From Candidatus Taylorbacteria bacterium RIFCSPHIGHO2_01_FULL_51_15 (GTDB lineage Bacteria; Patescibacteriota; Minisyncoccia; Phycocordibacterales; UBA10002): DNA of 33,606 nt. Every line of letters starts with the position of its first letter. Position 1 is the stretch's first letter. The notes under the pieces were generated by a model. It did no database searches, had not been told where the DNA came from, and saw only the letters and a list, made by a program, of their open reading frames with translations. Position numbers and translations under genes: made by a program. Shown here piece after piece: positions 6,928-16,339 of the stretch. The stretch is from assembly GCA_001820935.1 (NCBI GenBank), contig MHRI01000009.1, forward strand, positions 1 to 33,606, read 5' to 3'.

Positions 6928-8220
6928 TCAGAGTTTCATTCTTTTAAAATAGTCCGCGAGTTTTCCTAGAGGCACCGTCTCTTGCGCGCGGCTTATCGTA
7001 TTTCGCACGATCACCGAGTTTTCGAGAGCCTCGCGCTGTCCGAGAATGATCGAATAGGGGATTTTCAAATGCTCGGCGGAAGACATCTGCGAGATCAGCG
7101 TGTCCCGATTCAAGGTTTGATGCACGGGTATGTTCGCCGCTCGAAGCGTCTCGATCACCCGAAGACTCTTGAGTTTCGCGCAAAATCCGAGTTGCAGAAA
7201 ACAAACAACCGGCCTCCTAAATCGCACGCGACGAGCGACTGCTACCTCCTTCCCCGCGCGGGGGAGGAGGAGATTTAATCCAATGGAAGGAGAATCTCGC
7301 CGGAGGCCGAGGCGCCTGCCTAAGTTGTTATAGCGAACTCCAGAGCAGAGGCACCTTACCTTTCCCTGCTCGTCGCGGCTCCCCAAGGGCGCCTCGCGGA
7401 GCGGAGGTTGGGCAGGGTTTTCCCATATCTCAAAGAGGATTTCTGTGGCGAAGGCGCGGTTCCCCAGCAGCCTATGATCGATCCTGTAGGGGATCTCAAG
7501 CTCCTCAAGAAACTCGAGCACCTCCCTCAAGTGCTTGCGGCTCTCATCACTTAGAAAATTCATCGTTTTCGGAGCCGCTTCCGCGAGAAGTTTGCATTTC
7601 TCATGAGTGCATCGCAAAAGCTCGACGGGACTCTTCCTAAGGAGCGCGCGGCAGGAGAGGGGCAAGGTCGCGAGATGTTGGCGATAGTAATTGCTAAGTT
7701 CGCGCATGAACCTTGAGAATGATTCCCGGTCTCCGACACTGTTGATCGAAAGCGACAGCTCTCCGCTGCCTTCTTTGCGGAGTGTCACGAACGCGGTTTG
7801 AATGAGCGTCGCTTCAGCGATACTCTTTCCCGATCCGATGATTTCAAGGAATAGTCGGCGCTCTCCCGATTTCTTCCTCGATGTCGCACCGATGCTCTGG
7901 AGAAATTCGGAACAGATCATAATCGGATGGGGGGTTTCGTGGAGGCGCTTCTCCTCGTAATAGCGAAACAGCGCGATTCGCTCGGCGAGCGTCGGCGCGA
8001 GCACCGCGGCTTCCTGCCGATCTTCTTCCGAAAATTCACGCGCCCTTTCGCGATCCTCCTTAGTAAGGATAATGGGAGAGGGGAGCGGAGTGAAGCCGTA
8101 ATACAGAGCCGTTTCCACGGCCGGATCTACGTTCCTATACTCAACGTGCGTACCGTGGCGGGACGCTTTGCGTCTTTTTGTCCGGGAGGTATTTCTTACT
8201 TTGAGATGGGGGGAAGACAT
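6928..8220 (-). CDS. hisS: Histidyl-tRNA synthetase-like class II protein, divergent at catalytic motifs
   Basis: LSINSVGDRESFSRF, IPYRIDHRLLGNRAFATEILFEIW at the position of the HisA motif, C-terminal anticodon-binding-like region IPVHQTLNRDTLISQM...IILGQREALENSVIVRN. Confidence 0.72.
   Translation of the reverse strand: MSSPHLKVRNTSRTKRRKASRHGTHVEYRNVDPAVETALYYGFTPLPSPIILTKEDRERAREFSEEDRQEAAVLAPTLAERIALFRYYEEKRLHETPHPIMICSEFLQSIGATSRKKSGERRLFLEIIGSGKSIAEATLIQTAFVTLRKEGSGELSLSINSVGDRESFSRFMRELSNYYRQHLATLPLSCRALLRKSPVELLRCTHEKCKLLAEAAPKTMNFLSDESRKHLREVLEFLEELEIPYRIDHRLLGNRAFATEILFEIWENPAQPPLREAPLGSRDEQGKVRCLCSGVRYNNLGRRLGLRRDSPSIGLNLLLPRAGKEVAVARRVRFRRPVVCFLQLGFCAKLKSLRVIETLRAANIPVHQTLNRDTLISQMSSAEHLKIPYSIILGQREALENSVIVRNTISRAQETVPLGKLADYFKRMKL
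7241..7276. repeat. GC-rich palindromic element inside the hisS-like ORF
   Basis: gctacctccttccccgcgcgggggaggaggagattt; near-palindrome translated in frame as ...NLLLPRAGKEVA... Confidence 0.75.
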
Positions 8221-8382
8221 GAGTGAAAGAAATCTCGAATATCGAACAATAGTCAAAAAATGAAAACAGTGAGAAACTCGTCAGTAGTTTATACTCTTAC
8301 TTTTTTCTAGATTTCTGTCTCGACGGCAAGTAGTGCAAAATTTGTGGAAAAGCTATCGGCTGATATTTGACGCGCTGTGCGC

Positions 8383-8994
8383 CTACCGACGCTCGGCTTT
8401 CCAGGATCCTGGGAAGATACCGAGCTTCGAGAAAGGAAAGAGACGAACGAGCGGGCGTCCGACAATGAACTCTCGTTTCAGTGGTCCCCACAAACGCGAG
8501 TCCGCGCTCTCTGCTCGGTTGTCGCCAAGCACAAAATACTCCCCCTGCTCCAAGGTGACGCTAAGATCATTCTCGTTTCGACTTTCACTGATTTCTCCTT
8601 GCTGCCACTCGAAGCCTGAAGGGTTTCCCTCGCTCTTTATTGTGACGATATCGCCCTGTATTTCGAGCGTTTCTCCCGGGAGACCCGCCACGCGCTTGAT
8701 AAGGAATTTACTTTGCTCCGCCGGAAAGCGAAACACCACCACGTCACCGCGCTTCGGCTCGTCGAATCGGTACGATAGTTCGTCGATGATAAGGTAATGT
8801 CCGCTTTCGAAACTCGGCACCATCGAAGCGCCGCTCACAATGAACGGTTGGGCGATGAAAAGACGGATCGGTATGACGATCGCGAGGGCGAGAACCACGA
8901 ACCTCACAAAATCCAAAACGGATTCTTTCATCGTTTCCTTTTTCTCCACGGGAGGTACGGGGTGTCTTGCTGCGATCTCCTCCTTTTGTTCCAT
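8383..8994 (-). CDS. lepB: Signal peptidase I
   Basis: PFIVSGASMVPSFESGHYLIIDELSYRFDEPKRGDVVVFRFP...FLIKRVAGLPGETLEI...YFVLGDNRAESADSRLWG. Confidence 0.95.
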   Translation of the reverse strand: MEQKEEIAARHPVPPVEKKETMKESVLDFVRFVVLALAIVIPIRLFIAQPFIVSGASMVPSFESGHYLIIDELSYRFDEPKRGDVVVFRFPAEQSKFLIKRVAGLPGETLEIQGDIVTIKSEGNPSGFEWQQGEISESRNENDLSVTLEQGEYFVLGDNRAESADSRLWGPLKREFIVGRPLVRLFPFSKLGIFPGSWKAERR

Positions 8995-9080
8995 GATGCG
9001 TGAATTGTAATGCCGAGAGGCGCATTGACGCAATGTGCGAAGATGTTTCGTAGCGCAGAAAAATATGGTAACATCTTTGA

Positions 9081-9215
9081 AAGCACAAATCACAGTGCAC
9101 AAAAACCAAACAAACTTCTCAAAGTACAATTTCTAAGAATCAAAAGGGAATACTTTTCTTTTGAGTTCTAGAATTTTGTGTTTTGTTTGGGTATTGGACG
9201 ACTGTGTTTTGTCTA
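9081..9215. repeat. Intergenic inverted-repeat element, family B (CACAAA..CCAAAC / GTTTGG..TGTGTTTTG), copy 1
   Basis: Left arm gcacaaatcacagtgcacaaaaaccaaac, right arm ttttgtgttttgtttggg...gactgtgttttgtc. Confidence 0.8.
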
Positions 9216-9249
9216 GTTTTCATAAATCTTAATTCATGCATCGTACATC

Positions 9250-9879
9250 ATGACCTTTATTATCGTTGGTCTAGGAAATCCCGGTAGCGAATACGAAAAT
9301 ACACGCCACAACACGGGCGCGATGCTTCTTGACGTATTCCGAAGAGCTGAAAATCTCGGAGATTGGAAGGAAGATGCGAAGCGAAAAGCCCTCATCTCCG
9401 AAGGAACCGTCACCCCACCTCACTCCTCCCCTCTAAAGAGAGGAGGGGGCAAGAAGGCGCAAAAAGTCACGCTGCTCCTTCCGCAGACCTTCATGAATAA
9501 ATCGGGCGACTCGATTCGCGGACTCATAAAGAGCAAAAAGGATGCTGAGCGGCTGGTGGTACTCCACGACGACCTCGACATTCCATTCGGCTCCTTTAAG
9601 ATCTCCTTCAATAAAAGTTCCGGCGGCCACAAGGGAGTAGAGTCCATCATTCGCGCGGCGAAAACGGAAGCATTCGTTCGCGTGCGAATCGGCATCGCCT
9701 CATCGGTTGCCGCAGTCAAGAAGTCGCAGGACGAGTCGGCGGTTGAGAAGACTATTTTGGGGAAATTCACTCCTGATCAAATGACCATGCTCAAAAAAAT
9801 GTTCAAGCGCATCGCCGAAGGCCTCACCGTTTTAATCACGGAAGGTCGTGATAAGGCCATGTCGAAGTACCACAGCTAG
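9250..9879 (+). CDS. pth: Peptidyl-tRNA hydrolase
   Basis: FIIVGLGNPGSEYENTRHNTGAMLLD, LLPQTFMNKSGDSI, VLHDDLDIPFGSFKISFNKSSGGHKGVESI. Confidence 0.97.
   Translation: MTFIIVGLGNPGSEYENTRHNTGAMLLDVFRRAENLGDWKEDAKRKALISEGTVTPPHSSPLKRGGGKKAQKVTLLLPQTFMNKSGDSIRGLIKSKKDAERLVVLHDDLDIPFGSFKISFNKSSGGHKGVESIIRAAKTEAFVRVRIGIASSVAAVKKSQDESAVEKTILGKFTPDQMTMLKKMFKRIAEGLTVLITEGRDKAMSKYHS
9411..9452. repeat. Palindrome-like insertion in frame within pth
   Basis: caccccacctcactcctcccctctaaagagaggagggggcaa, translated TPPHSSPLKRGGG. Confidence 0.75.
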
Positions 9880-10144
9880 AAGGGCTTGCCCGTGAACACC
9901 TTCTTTTTACGGAGCGATGAGCCGACAATACAGCTGATAGCTTTTAGCTGCTAGGTTTTAGGGAGAGAATCTTTAGAGCTCAATTTAATTGGCAGCTTGT
10001 GGTTGGTGTAGAAGGACAAAATGGTTCGAACACAAAAGCCCGCTCGATCGGAGAGAATTCCGATTCGGTACGGGCGGGCCGTTCGAGAGGGCGGTTTTCT
10101 GTGTTTTCTCTTGAAGCTAGAAGCTAACAGCTATGAGCTAAAAT

Positions 10145-11281
10145 CTACTTCTTTTCACCCACGAACGAGAGGGCCATTTTTTGTTGAGATGGATCGAAGA
10201 GCGTTATCTTGAAGTTATATGTCTTCCCGAGTTCAAGGTTACGGCGAAGGCGGTCTTCACTCCCAAATTCCGAGATGTGTACGAGTCCCGCGACGCCTTC
10301 TTCTATGGAAGCGAGGGCACCGTGCTTGTTGAATTTAATCACCACGCCTTTCACCACATCCTCCTTCTTATACTTCGTGCCGGCTTCCACCCACGGATTT
10401 TGCTTTAGCGCCTTAATGGAGAGAGAAATCTTTCCGTCCTTGATTTCGATGATTTTCACGCGCACCTTGTCGGCCACCTTATAGAGCTTGCGAGGATCTT
10501 CCACGAGCGCCCAGTCGATTTCGGAGATATGCACCAGCCCTTCGAGTCCGTCTTCGAGTTTGACGAATGCGCCAAAATCCACAAGTCCGGTTACCTCGCC
10601 TTCGAGTTCATCAGCGACGTTGTACTTTCCGATAATCTTCTCACGCTCCTTTTCGGTCGTGCTTTTCTCGGAGAAAATAAGTTTCCCTTCTTTCGGAATG
10701 GTCGAAATAATAGTCACCTGCAACTTCTCTCCGACAAGTTTCCGGAGTTCTTCAAAGATCTTATCCTTATCTCCGTCCGGCACGCGAGGGTAGTGATCGG
10801 CTTTGAGCTGTGAGGCCGGCAAAAATCCCGCGATGCCTTGCCACTCAAGGATAAGTCCGCCTTTGTTGGCCTCTTTCACGGCAAGTTCGAACACCTTCTT
10901 GTCGCGGATCGCACTCTCCGCCTCATTCCAAATGAGCGCCTGGCGGGCTTCTTTCAAGGAGAGCTCGATGTAGCCATCGGGATTATCAAAATCCACGATC
11001 TTCGCCGCGATCGTGTCGCCTACGTTGATCTTCTTTATCACATCTCGCGCGTTGATGTATTCGCGCCCATAGATGATGCCGGTTCCGAATGGATGCAGAT
11101 CTACAAACACCTTGCCTTTTGACACGGCGATCACACTGCCATCCACGAGATCCCCAACCGAGGGCGGAGTATGCACCGCGCCCATGAGCTTACTCATGAG
11201 CTTCTCATTTTGCTTGGCGGCTTCGGCAGCCGCCTCTAGTTCATCGCTGGTGAGAGCGACACCTGTATTAGTATCTTCCAT
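10145..11281 (-). CDS. rpsA: S1-domain RNA-binding protein / ribosomal protein bS1
   Basis: Repeated S1 motifs: VGDLVDGSVIAVSKGKVFVDL, DELEGEVTGLVDFGAFVKLEDGLEGLVHISEI, DVVKGVVIKFNKHGALASIEEGVAGLVHISEF. Confidence 0.92.
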   Translation of the reverse strand: MEDTNTGVALTSDELEAAAEAAKQNEKLMSKLMGAVHTPPSVGDLVDGSVIAVSKGKVFVDLHPFGTGIIYGREYINARDVIKKINVGDTIAAKIVDFDNPDGYIELSLKEARQALIWNEAESAIRDKKVFELAVKEANKGGLILEWQGIAGFLPASQLKADHYPRVPDGDKDKIFEELRKLVGEKLQVTIISTIPKEGKLIFSEKSTTEKEREKIIGKYNVADELEGEVTGLVDFGAFVKLEDGLEGLVHISEIDWALVEDPRKLYKVADKVRVKIIEIKDGKISLSIKALKQNPWVEAGTKYKKEDVVKGVVIKFNKHGALASIEEGVAGLVHISEFGSEDRLRRNLELGKTYNFKITLFDPSQQKMALSFVGEKK

Positions 11282-11440
11282 GCCTGTTATTAAATGTGTC
11301 GGGAAACTCAAGGTCAGGTGGTGTACCAAAGGGTTGACCAAGGGCTATTTCCTAACGGGTTGTTAACAAACATCCAAAGTCGGATGTGGCAGACAGTATA
11401 TCTAAATAGGAAAAAAAGTCCACCTTTGCGCCGATCAAAC

Positions 11441-11605
11441 CTGACAAAACACAGGTTGCACAAAAAACCAAACAAGTGTGAAGCATTAAGGTTTAAACTC
11501 CGAGTCGTGTTGTGCTAATTGTGGGTTGTGTTTTGTTTGGAATTTTGTCCGCCAGCCGGCGGATTGTGCCTTGAGAAGTCTTTTGGTACTGTGTTTTTTG
11601 TTTTC
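11441..11605. repeat. Intergenic inverted-repeat element, family B, copy 2
   Basis: ctgacaaaacacaggttgcacaaaaaaccaaacaag...gggttgtgttttgtttgg...ctgtgttttttgttttc. Confidence 0.75.
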
Positions 11606-11648
11606 TTGCTATACTCATTATGCGTATTATCATCTTACCTCCCCAAAC

Positions 11649-12329
11649 GTGATCATTACTTATTTAGGAGGCGAGTTCATTAAGGTCCAATTTGGCGAGA
11701 CGGTGCTTGCGGTTAATCCGCCGTCAAAGGATTCAAAGCTGAAGGCTTCTCGTTTTGGCGCGGATGTCGCGCTCGTCAGTCTCAGTCATCAGGATTTTAA
11801 CGGGATCGAAAACCTCACTCACGGCGAGCGAAAGCCTTTCGTTATTTCGGGTCCGGGCGCGTATGAGGTTAAGGGGATCGTCGTGCAGGGGTTCGCGACC
11901 GATTCGACGTATGGTGGTGAAAAGAAAATCAATACCGTCTATACCGTCTCGCTTGAAGGCATGAAGCTCTGCTTTCTCGGAGTGCTTTCATCTCCCGAAC
12001 TTCCGGCGGAGCTCAAGGAGGAACTCGGCGAGATTGATGTACTCTTTGTTCCTATCGGGGGAGAACCCGGACGACTTTCGCAAGGCGAAACTCGAACGGG
12101 CAAGGGGGATGTTCTTACGCCCGCTGCGGCGAACAAACTCGCTGTGGCGCTCGAACCGCGCCTTGTCATCCCCCTTCATTTTGAGGGTCTCGGAGATAAA
12201 AACGCTTTGAAGCAATTCCTCAAAGAATCGGGAGAGGAAAAGACCACAGTGCAAGACAAGCTGACCCTAAAGAAAAAAGACTTGGAAGGGAAGGAAGGGG
12301 AAGTCATTGTCCTGAAGACAGTACAATGA
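11649..12329 (+). CDS. Metallo-beta-lactamase-fold (UlaG-like) protein
   Basis: GTG start: VIITYLGGEFIKVQFGETVLAVNPPSKDSK...ADVALVSLSHQDFN...PFVISGPGAYEVKGI...RLVIPLHF. Confidence 0.75.
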   Translation: MIITYLGGEFIKVQFGETVLAVNPPSKDSKLKASRFGADVALVSLSHQDFNGIENLTHGERKPFVISGPGAYEVKGIVVQGFATDSTYGGEKKINTVYTVSLEGMKLCFLGVLSSPELPAELKEELGEIDVLFVPIGGEPGRLSQGETRTGKGDVLTPAAANKLAVALEPRLVIPLHFEGLGDKNALKQFLKESGEEKTTVQDKLTLKKKDLEGKEGEVIVLKTVQ

Positions 12330-12456
12330 CAATTATTCTAATTTCTAATTGCTCTAATTATTCTAAGGAATGTACAAATCACCATTTCTGAATTGGTAAT
12401 TTGGTATTGGGGTCTCATTAGGTTAATTAGAGTAATTAGGTGAATTAGGTTAATTT
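12330..12456. repeat. Intergenic inverted-repeat element, family A (AATTAG arms), copy 1
   Basis: aattattctaatttctaattgctctaattattctaa...attaggttaattagagtaattaggtgaattaggttaatt. Confidence 0.85.
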
Positions 12457-12459
12457 CTT

Positions 12460-12771
12460 ATGCTTTCCTTCATCTCCAAACTCCAACGCAAGCCCGAACC
12501 CGTTCGGAAGAAAATCGCGCTTTTCGCTTCCGCCTCCGTCACCTTTCTTATCGTGTTATTCTGGCTCGTCGGTATCTCAACAAGGGATACCGAAACCGTC
12601 GCCTATAACGAGGAAGATATCGGCCCGTTTCAAGTACTTACGGAAGGCATCGGGTCATTTATCGATGACAGCGCGAAGGCGTTCGGCGCGCTCAAGGAAA
12701 CGTTTCTGATTTTTTCTAACCAAACGGCCTCATCTTCGGAGGAGAGGGAACCCGGAGCTGTTTCGAATTAA
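12460..12771 (+). CDS. Small single-TM hypothetical protein
   Basis: 103 aa ORF with TM FASASVTFLIVLFWLVGIS, upstream of gyrA. Confidence 0.6.
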   Translation: MLSFISKLQRKPEPVRKKIALFASASVTFLIVLFWLVGISTRDTETVAYNEEDIGPFQVLTEGIGSFIDDSAKAFGALKETFLIFSNQTASSSEEREPGAVSN

Positions 12772-12867
12772 TTTTTTCCACGCATGGCGCGAGTCTCGAG
12801 GTTTTGCTATTATACCCAAACTAGCGAGGCTTAATTACGAGGCTAGATATAGGCAGATCCATTAGAC

Positions 12868-15456
12868 ATGGCAGCGTCAGAACCAAAAGAAGCCACAAAA
12901 CGGGGCGTGATCGGGCGAAGCATCACGACCGAGATGAAGGAATCATATCTCGACTACGCGATGTCGGTCATTACCGCGCGCGCCCTTCCCGATGTGAGGG
13001 ATGGCCTCAAACCAGTGCATCGGCGCATTCTCTATGCGATGAACGGAATGGGACTTTCGGCATCGGCAAAGACCAGAAAATCGGCTACCGTAGTCGGAGA
13101 CGTACTCGGCAAGTATCACCCGCATGGCGACACTTCCGTCTACGACGCCATGGTTAAAATGGCGCAGACGTTTTCGTTCCGTTACCCGCTCGTTATCGGC
13201 CAAGGAAATTTTGGTTCGCAAGACGGTGACGCCGCTGCCGCGTACCGATATACCGAAGCAAAGATGTCGCGCATCGCCGGCGAGCTCCTTCGTGATATCG
13301 AAAAAGAGACGGTAGACTGGCGCCCGAACTACGACGGTACCCACAAAGAACCGGTAGTGCTTCCTGCCGCAGTACCCAATCTCTTGCTCAACGGAACCTT
13401 AGGTATCGCGGTTGGCATGGCGACCAATATCCCCCCGCATAACCTCCGTGAAGTGGTGGCGGCAACCGTTCACCTCATGGAGCACGAGGATGCCACGACC
13501 GAAGACCTCCTCCAGTTCGTCACAGGCCCCGATTTTCCCACCGGCGGTATCGTGTTCGGTTCGCAAGACCTTCGGCATGCCTACTCAAGCGGCAAAGGAG
13601 GCGTGGTAACTCGAGGTGTCGCGGAAATAGTCGAGAACAAATCGGGCCAGATGCAGATTATCATTACCTCAATACCATACCGCGTGAACAAGGCGGAGAT
13701 GATTATCCAAATAGCCAACCTCGTACGTGAGAAAAAAGTGGACGGTATCAAGGGACTCCGTGATGAATCAACAAGCGATGTGCGCGTCGTGATTGACCTC
13801 AAGCAGGGAAGCTTCCCCGAAAAAGTTCTCAATTTTCTCTACAAGCACACTCAGCTCGAAGAAACCTTCCATTTCAACACGGTCGCGCTCGTAAACGGCG
13901 TGCCGCAAACCCTCTCGCTTAAAGCCTTGCTTGAGCAGTTCATCATTCACCGCAAGGAAGTGGTGAAGCGCCGCACTGCTTTTGACTTGAAACAGGCGGA
14001 AGCGCGCGAACACATCCTTCTTGGTCTCAAGAAAGCGCTCGACCATATCGACGAGATCATCAAGCTCATTAAGAAATCAAAGGACGTGGACGAAGCACGG
14101 GCGGGGCTGCAGAAAGCCTTCAAGTTCTCCGAGATACAGGCACAGGCTATCCTCGATATGCGGCTCCAGAAGCTGTCGGGCCTCGAGCGCAAGAAGATCG
14201 AGGATGAGCTGATGGAAGTGCAGGCGCTTATCGCGGAACTCAAGTCCATTCTGGGAAGCACCAAGAAGATACTCGCTGTCATCAAAAAGGAGCTCCAGGA
14301 GATTGGCGAGAAGTATGGCGACGACCGCCGCACGAGAGTGATGAAGCACGGCGCCAAAGAATTCTCCGAAGAAGACCTTATTCCCGACACGGACGCGGTG
14401 CTTGTTCTTACCAAAGGAGGCTACATCAAACGCACCGATCCCGAAGAGTACCGCAAACAGCGCCGAGGGGGCGTCGGCGTGGTTGACCTTGATACAAAGG
14501 ACGAAGATTTCGTCACGCACGTCATCACCGGTACGACTCATAACGATTTCCTCTTTTTTACGGACAAAGGCAAGGCCTACCAAATTAAGATGTACGAGAT
14601 ACCGGAAGGGAAGCGCGCCACCAAAGGCAAGTCAATCATGAACTTCCTCTCGCTTGCCGCGGAGGAAAAAGTCACGTCCATCCTCCCGATGCCAAAATCG
14701 GTAAAGGCCGCCCTGGGGCTCTCGCTCCTCATGGTCACCCGAAACGGGATCGGCAAGAAGACTGCGGCGGCAAGCTTTCACGATGTGCGCAGGAGCGGAC
14801 TTCTTGCGATTAAGCTCAAGGAAGGAGACGAGCTCGTATCCGCGTCTTTCGTCGAGAAAGGCGACGAAGCCGTGCTTGTGACGAAGAAGGGGCAATCCAT
14901 TCGCTTTAAGGAGAGCGATATTCGGGAAATGGGACGGGGAGCGGGTGGAGTAAAGGCCATGCGCCTTAGCAAGGGCGATTCTATCGTGGGGACCGGCATT
15001 GTTCACCCCAACACCAAAACCTGGAGTGTGCACAAGGGCAAAAGTCGTAGCAATGGCGGCACTGATATTCAAAATAGCACCGAAGAAATGTCAGGTAGTT
15101 TTGGTGCGGTGGTAAATAAGACCCCCGCTTCCGCTAAAGGCTCCGGCGAGGCGACGCCTGAACTTCTCGTCATCATGCAGAACGGCTATGGCAAGAAAAC
15201 CAAGCTTAAGGAATACAAAACTCAAAAGCGCGGGGGCTCCGGCATCAAAACGGCCAAGATCACCCCAAAGACCGGTGAGCTTATCGCGGCTCACGTCGTC
15301 ACGTCTCCCGAGGAGGAAGTGGTCGCGATCTCGAAGAAAAGCCAAGTCATCCGCACGGGCGTGAATGAGATCGCATCCTTGGGCCGCCAGACGCAGGGGG
15401 TACGGATTATGAAATTGCGGGAAGGAGATTCTATTGCATCACTCACTTGTCTTTGA
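12868..15456 (+). CDS. gyrA: DNA gyrase subunit A
   Basis: [74 protein letters not shown]-terminal QRRGGVG and QKRGGSG repeats. Confidence 0.97.
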   Translation: MAASEPKEATKRGVIGRSITTEMKESYLDYAMSVITARALPDVRDGLKPVHRRILYAMNGMGLSASAKTRKSATVVGDVLGKYHPHGDTSVYDAMVKMAQTFSFRYPLVIGQGNFGSQDGDAAAAYRYTEAKMSRIAGELLRDIEKETVDWRPNYDGTHKEPVVLPAAVPNLLLNGTLGIAVGMATNIPPHNLREVVAATVHLMEHEDATTEDLLQFVTGPDFPTGGIVFGSQDLRHAYSSGKGGVVTRGVAEIVENKSGQMQIIITSIPYRVNKAEMIIQIANLVREKKVDGIKGLRDESTSDVRVVIDLKQGSFPEKVLNFLYKHTQLEETFHFNTVALVNGVPQTLSLKALLEQFIIHRKEVVKRRTAFDLKQAEAREHILLGLKKALDHIDEIIKLIKKSKDVDEARAGLQKAFKFSEIQAQAILDMRLQKLSGLERKKIEDELMEVQALIAELKSILGSTKKILAVIKKELQEIGEKYGDDRRTRVMKHGAKEFSEEDLIPDTDAVLVLTKGGYIKRTDPEEYRKQRRGGVGVVDLDTKDEDFVTHVITGTTHNDFLFFTDKGKAYQIKMYEIPEGKRATKGKSIMNFLSLAAEEKVTSILPMPKSVKAALGLSLLMVTRNGIGKKTAAASFHDVRRSGLLAIKLKEGDELVSASFVEKGDEAVLVTKKGQSIRFKESDIREMGRGAGGVKAMRLSKGDSIVGTGIVHPNTKTWSVHKGKSRSNGGTDIQNSTEEMSGSFGAVVNKTPASAKGSGEATPELLVIMQNGYGKKTKLKEYKTQKRGGSGIKTAKITPKTGELIAAHVVTSPEEEVVAISKKSQVIRTGVNEIASLGRQTQGVRIMKLREGDSIASLTCL

Positions 15457-15484
15457 AATTAAGGAGCGAAGCGAGTATAATTTC
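15455..15484. repeat. Hairpin with conserved loop AGGAGCGAAGCGAGTA, copy 1
   Basis: gaaatta-AGGAGCGAAGCGAGTA-taatttc; overlaps the last bases of the gyrA stop. Confidence 0.85.
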
Positions 15485-15488
15485 TTAG

Positions 15489-15548
15489 ACCCCCTCACTC
15501 GAAATTACCGAACAGAGGGGATGATATGATAATTTCGAGTGAGGGGGT
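15489..15548. terminator. Perfect 19-bp inverted repeat downstream of gyrA
   Basis: accccctcactcgaaatta ... taatttcgagtgagggggt, 22-nt loop. Confidence 0.7.
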
Positions 15549-15604
15549 GACGATTTTGTAACATCTCACTTTCGCAGACTCAAGTTCGATTAACAAAATC
15601 AGTC

Positions 15605-16132
15605 ATGTTTAGTGACCCTCAACACTCCATCTCCCAATTCGACCTCCAAAGCGGCAATCACGTCGCTGATCTTGGGGCGGGGGTCGGGACCCTCTCGGTT
15701 ATCATCGCGAAGGCGGTGGGGGAGGCCGGTAAAGTGTACGCCATCGAGATTCAAAAACCGCTTCTCGAAAAACTGAAAAACCACGCGAAAGAGGCGCGAG
15801 TTCACAATGTTGAGGCGCTCTGGGGCGATATCGAACGCGAAAACGGCACGCATCTCAAAGCAGGGACGGTTGATGCCGCTGTCGCCTCAAATGTGCTTTT
15901 CCAAATTGAGCATAAAGAGGGCTTTGTCGAGGAAGCAAAGCGGATTTTAAAGCCCGGTGGACGCCTGCTACTTATAGAGTGGAGCGAGTCATTCGGAGGT
16001 ATGGGACCGCATAAAGATCATGTGATTTCGGAAAAGTCAGCGCGAGCACTTTTCGAACAAGCAGGTTTCGAGTTCGTCAAGAGTATCGAGGCGGGAGAGC
16101 ACCACTACGGGCTCATTTTTAAGAAAAAATGA
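15605..16132 (+). CDS. Class I SAM-dependent methyltransferase
   Basis: HVADLGAGVGTLSVIIAKAVGEAGKVYAIEI...RILKPGGRLLLIEW. Confidence 0.88.
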   Translation: MFSDPQHSISQFDLQSGNHVADLGAGVGTLSVIIAKAVGEAGKVYAIEIQKPLLEKLKNHAKEARVHNVEALWGDIERENGTHLKAGTVDAAVASNVLFQIEHKEGFVEEAKRILKPGGRLLLIEWSESFGGMGPHKDHVISEKSARALFEQAGFEFVKSIEAGEHHYGLIFKKK

Positions 16133-16135
16133 GCA

Positions 16136-16277
16136 GTACACAAAACACAATACACGAAAACCAAACGGATATACCAAAGTACAGTATCCAAAAAAGCCAA
16201 ACGAGAAAGCAGGATTTGCGTTTTGGGAAATTTGTGCTTTGTTTGGATTTTGTGTCGTCTGTGTTTTGTGCCGTTTA
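16136..16277. repeat. Intergenic inverted-repeat element, family B, copy 3
   Basis: gtacacaaaacacaatacacgaaaaccaaacgg...tgctttgtttggattttgtgtcgtctgtgttttgtgc. Confidence 0.85.
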
Positions 16278-16339
16278 AAGGTGGTGGTGTACACATTCTT
16301 GATTTCATTCCCAATCCTTTTTGATATACTTATCTTACC

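Noticed and set aside
12868-15456. Intein in gyrA
   Set aside because: The breakage-reunion region is continuous and no splicing-domain motifs are visible; only a C-terminal low-complexity insert is present.
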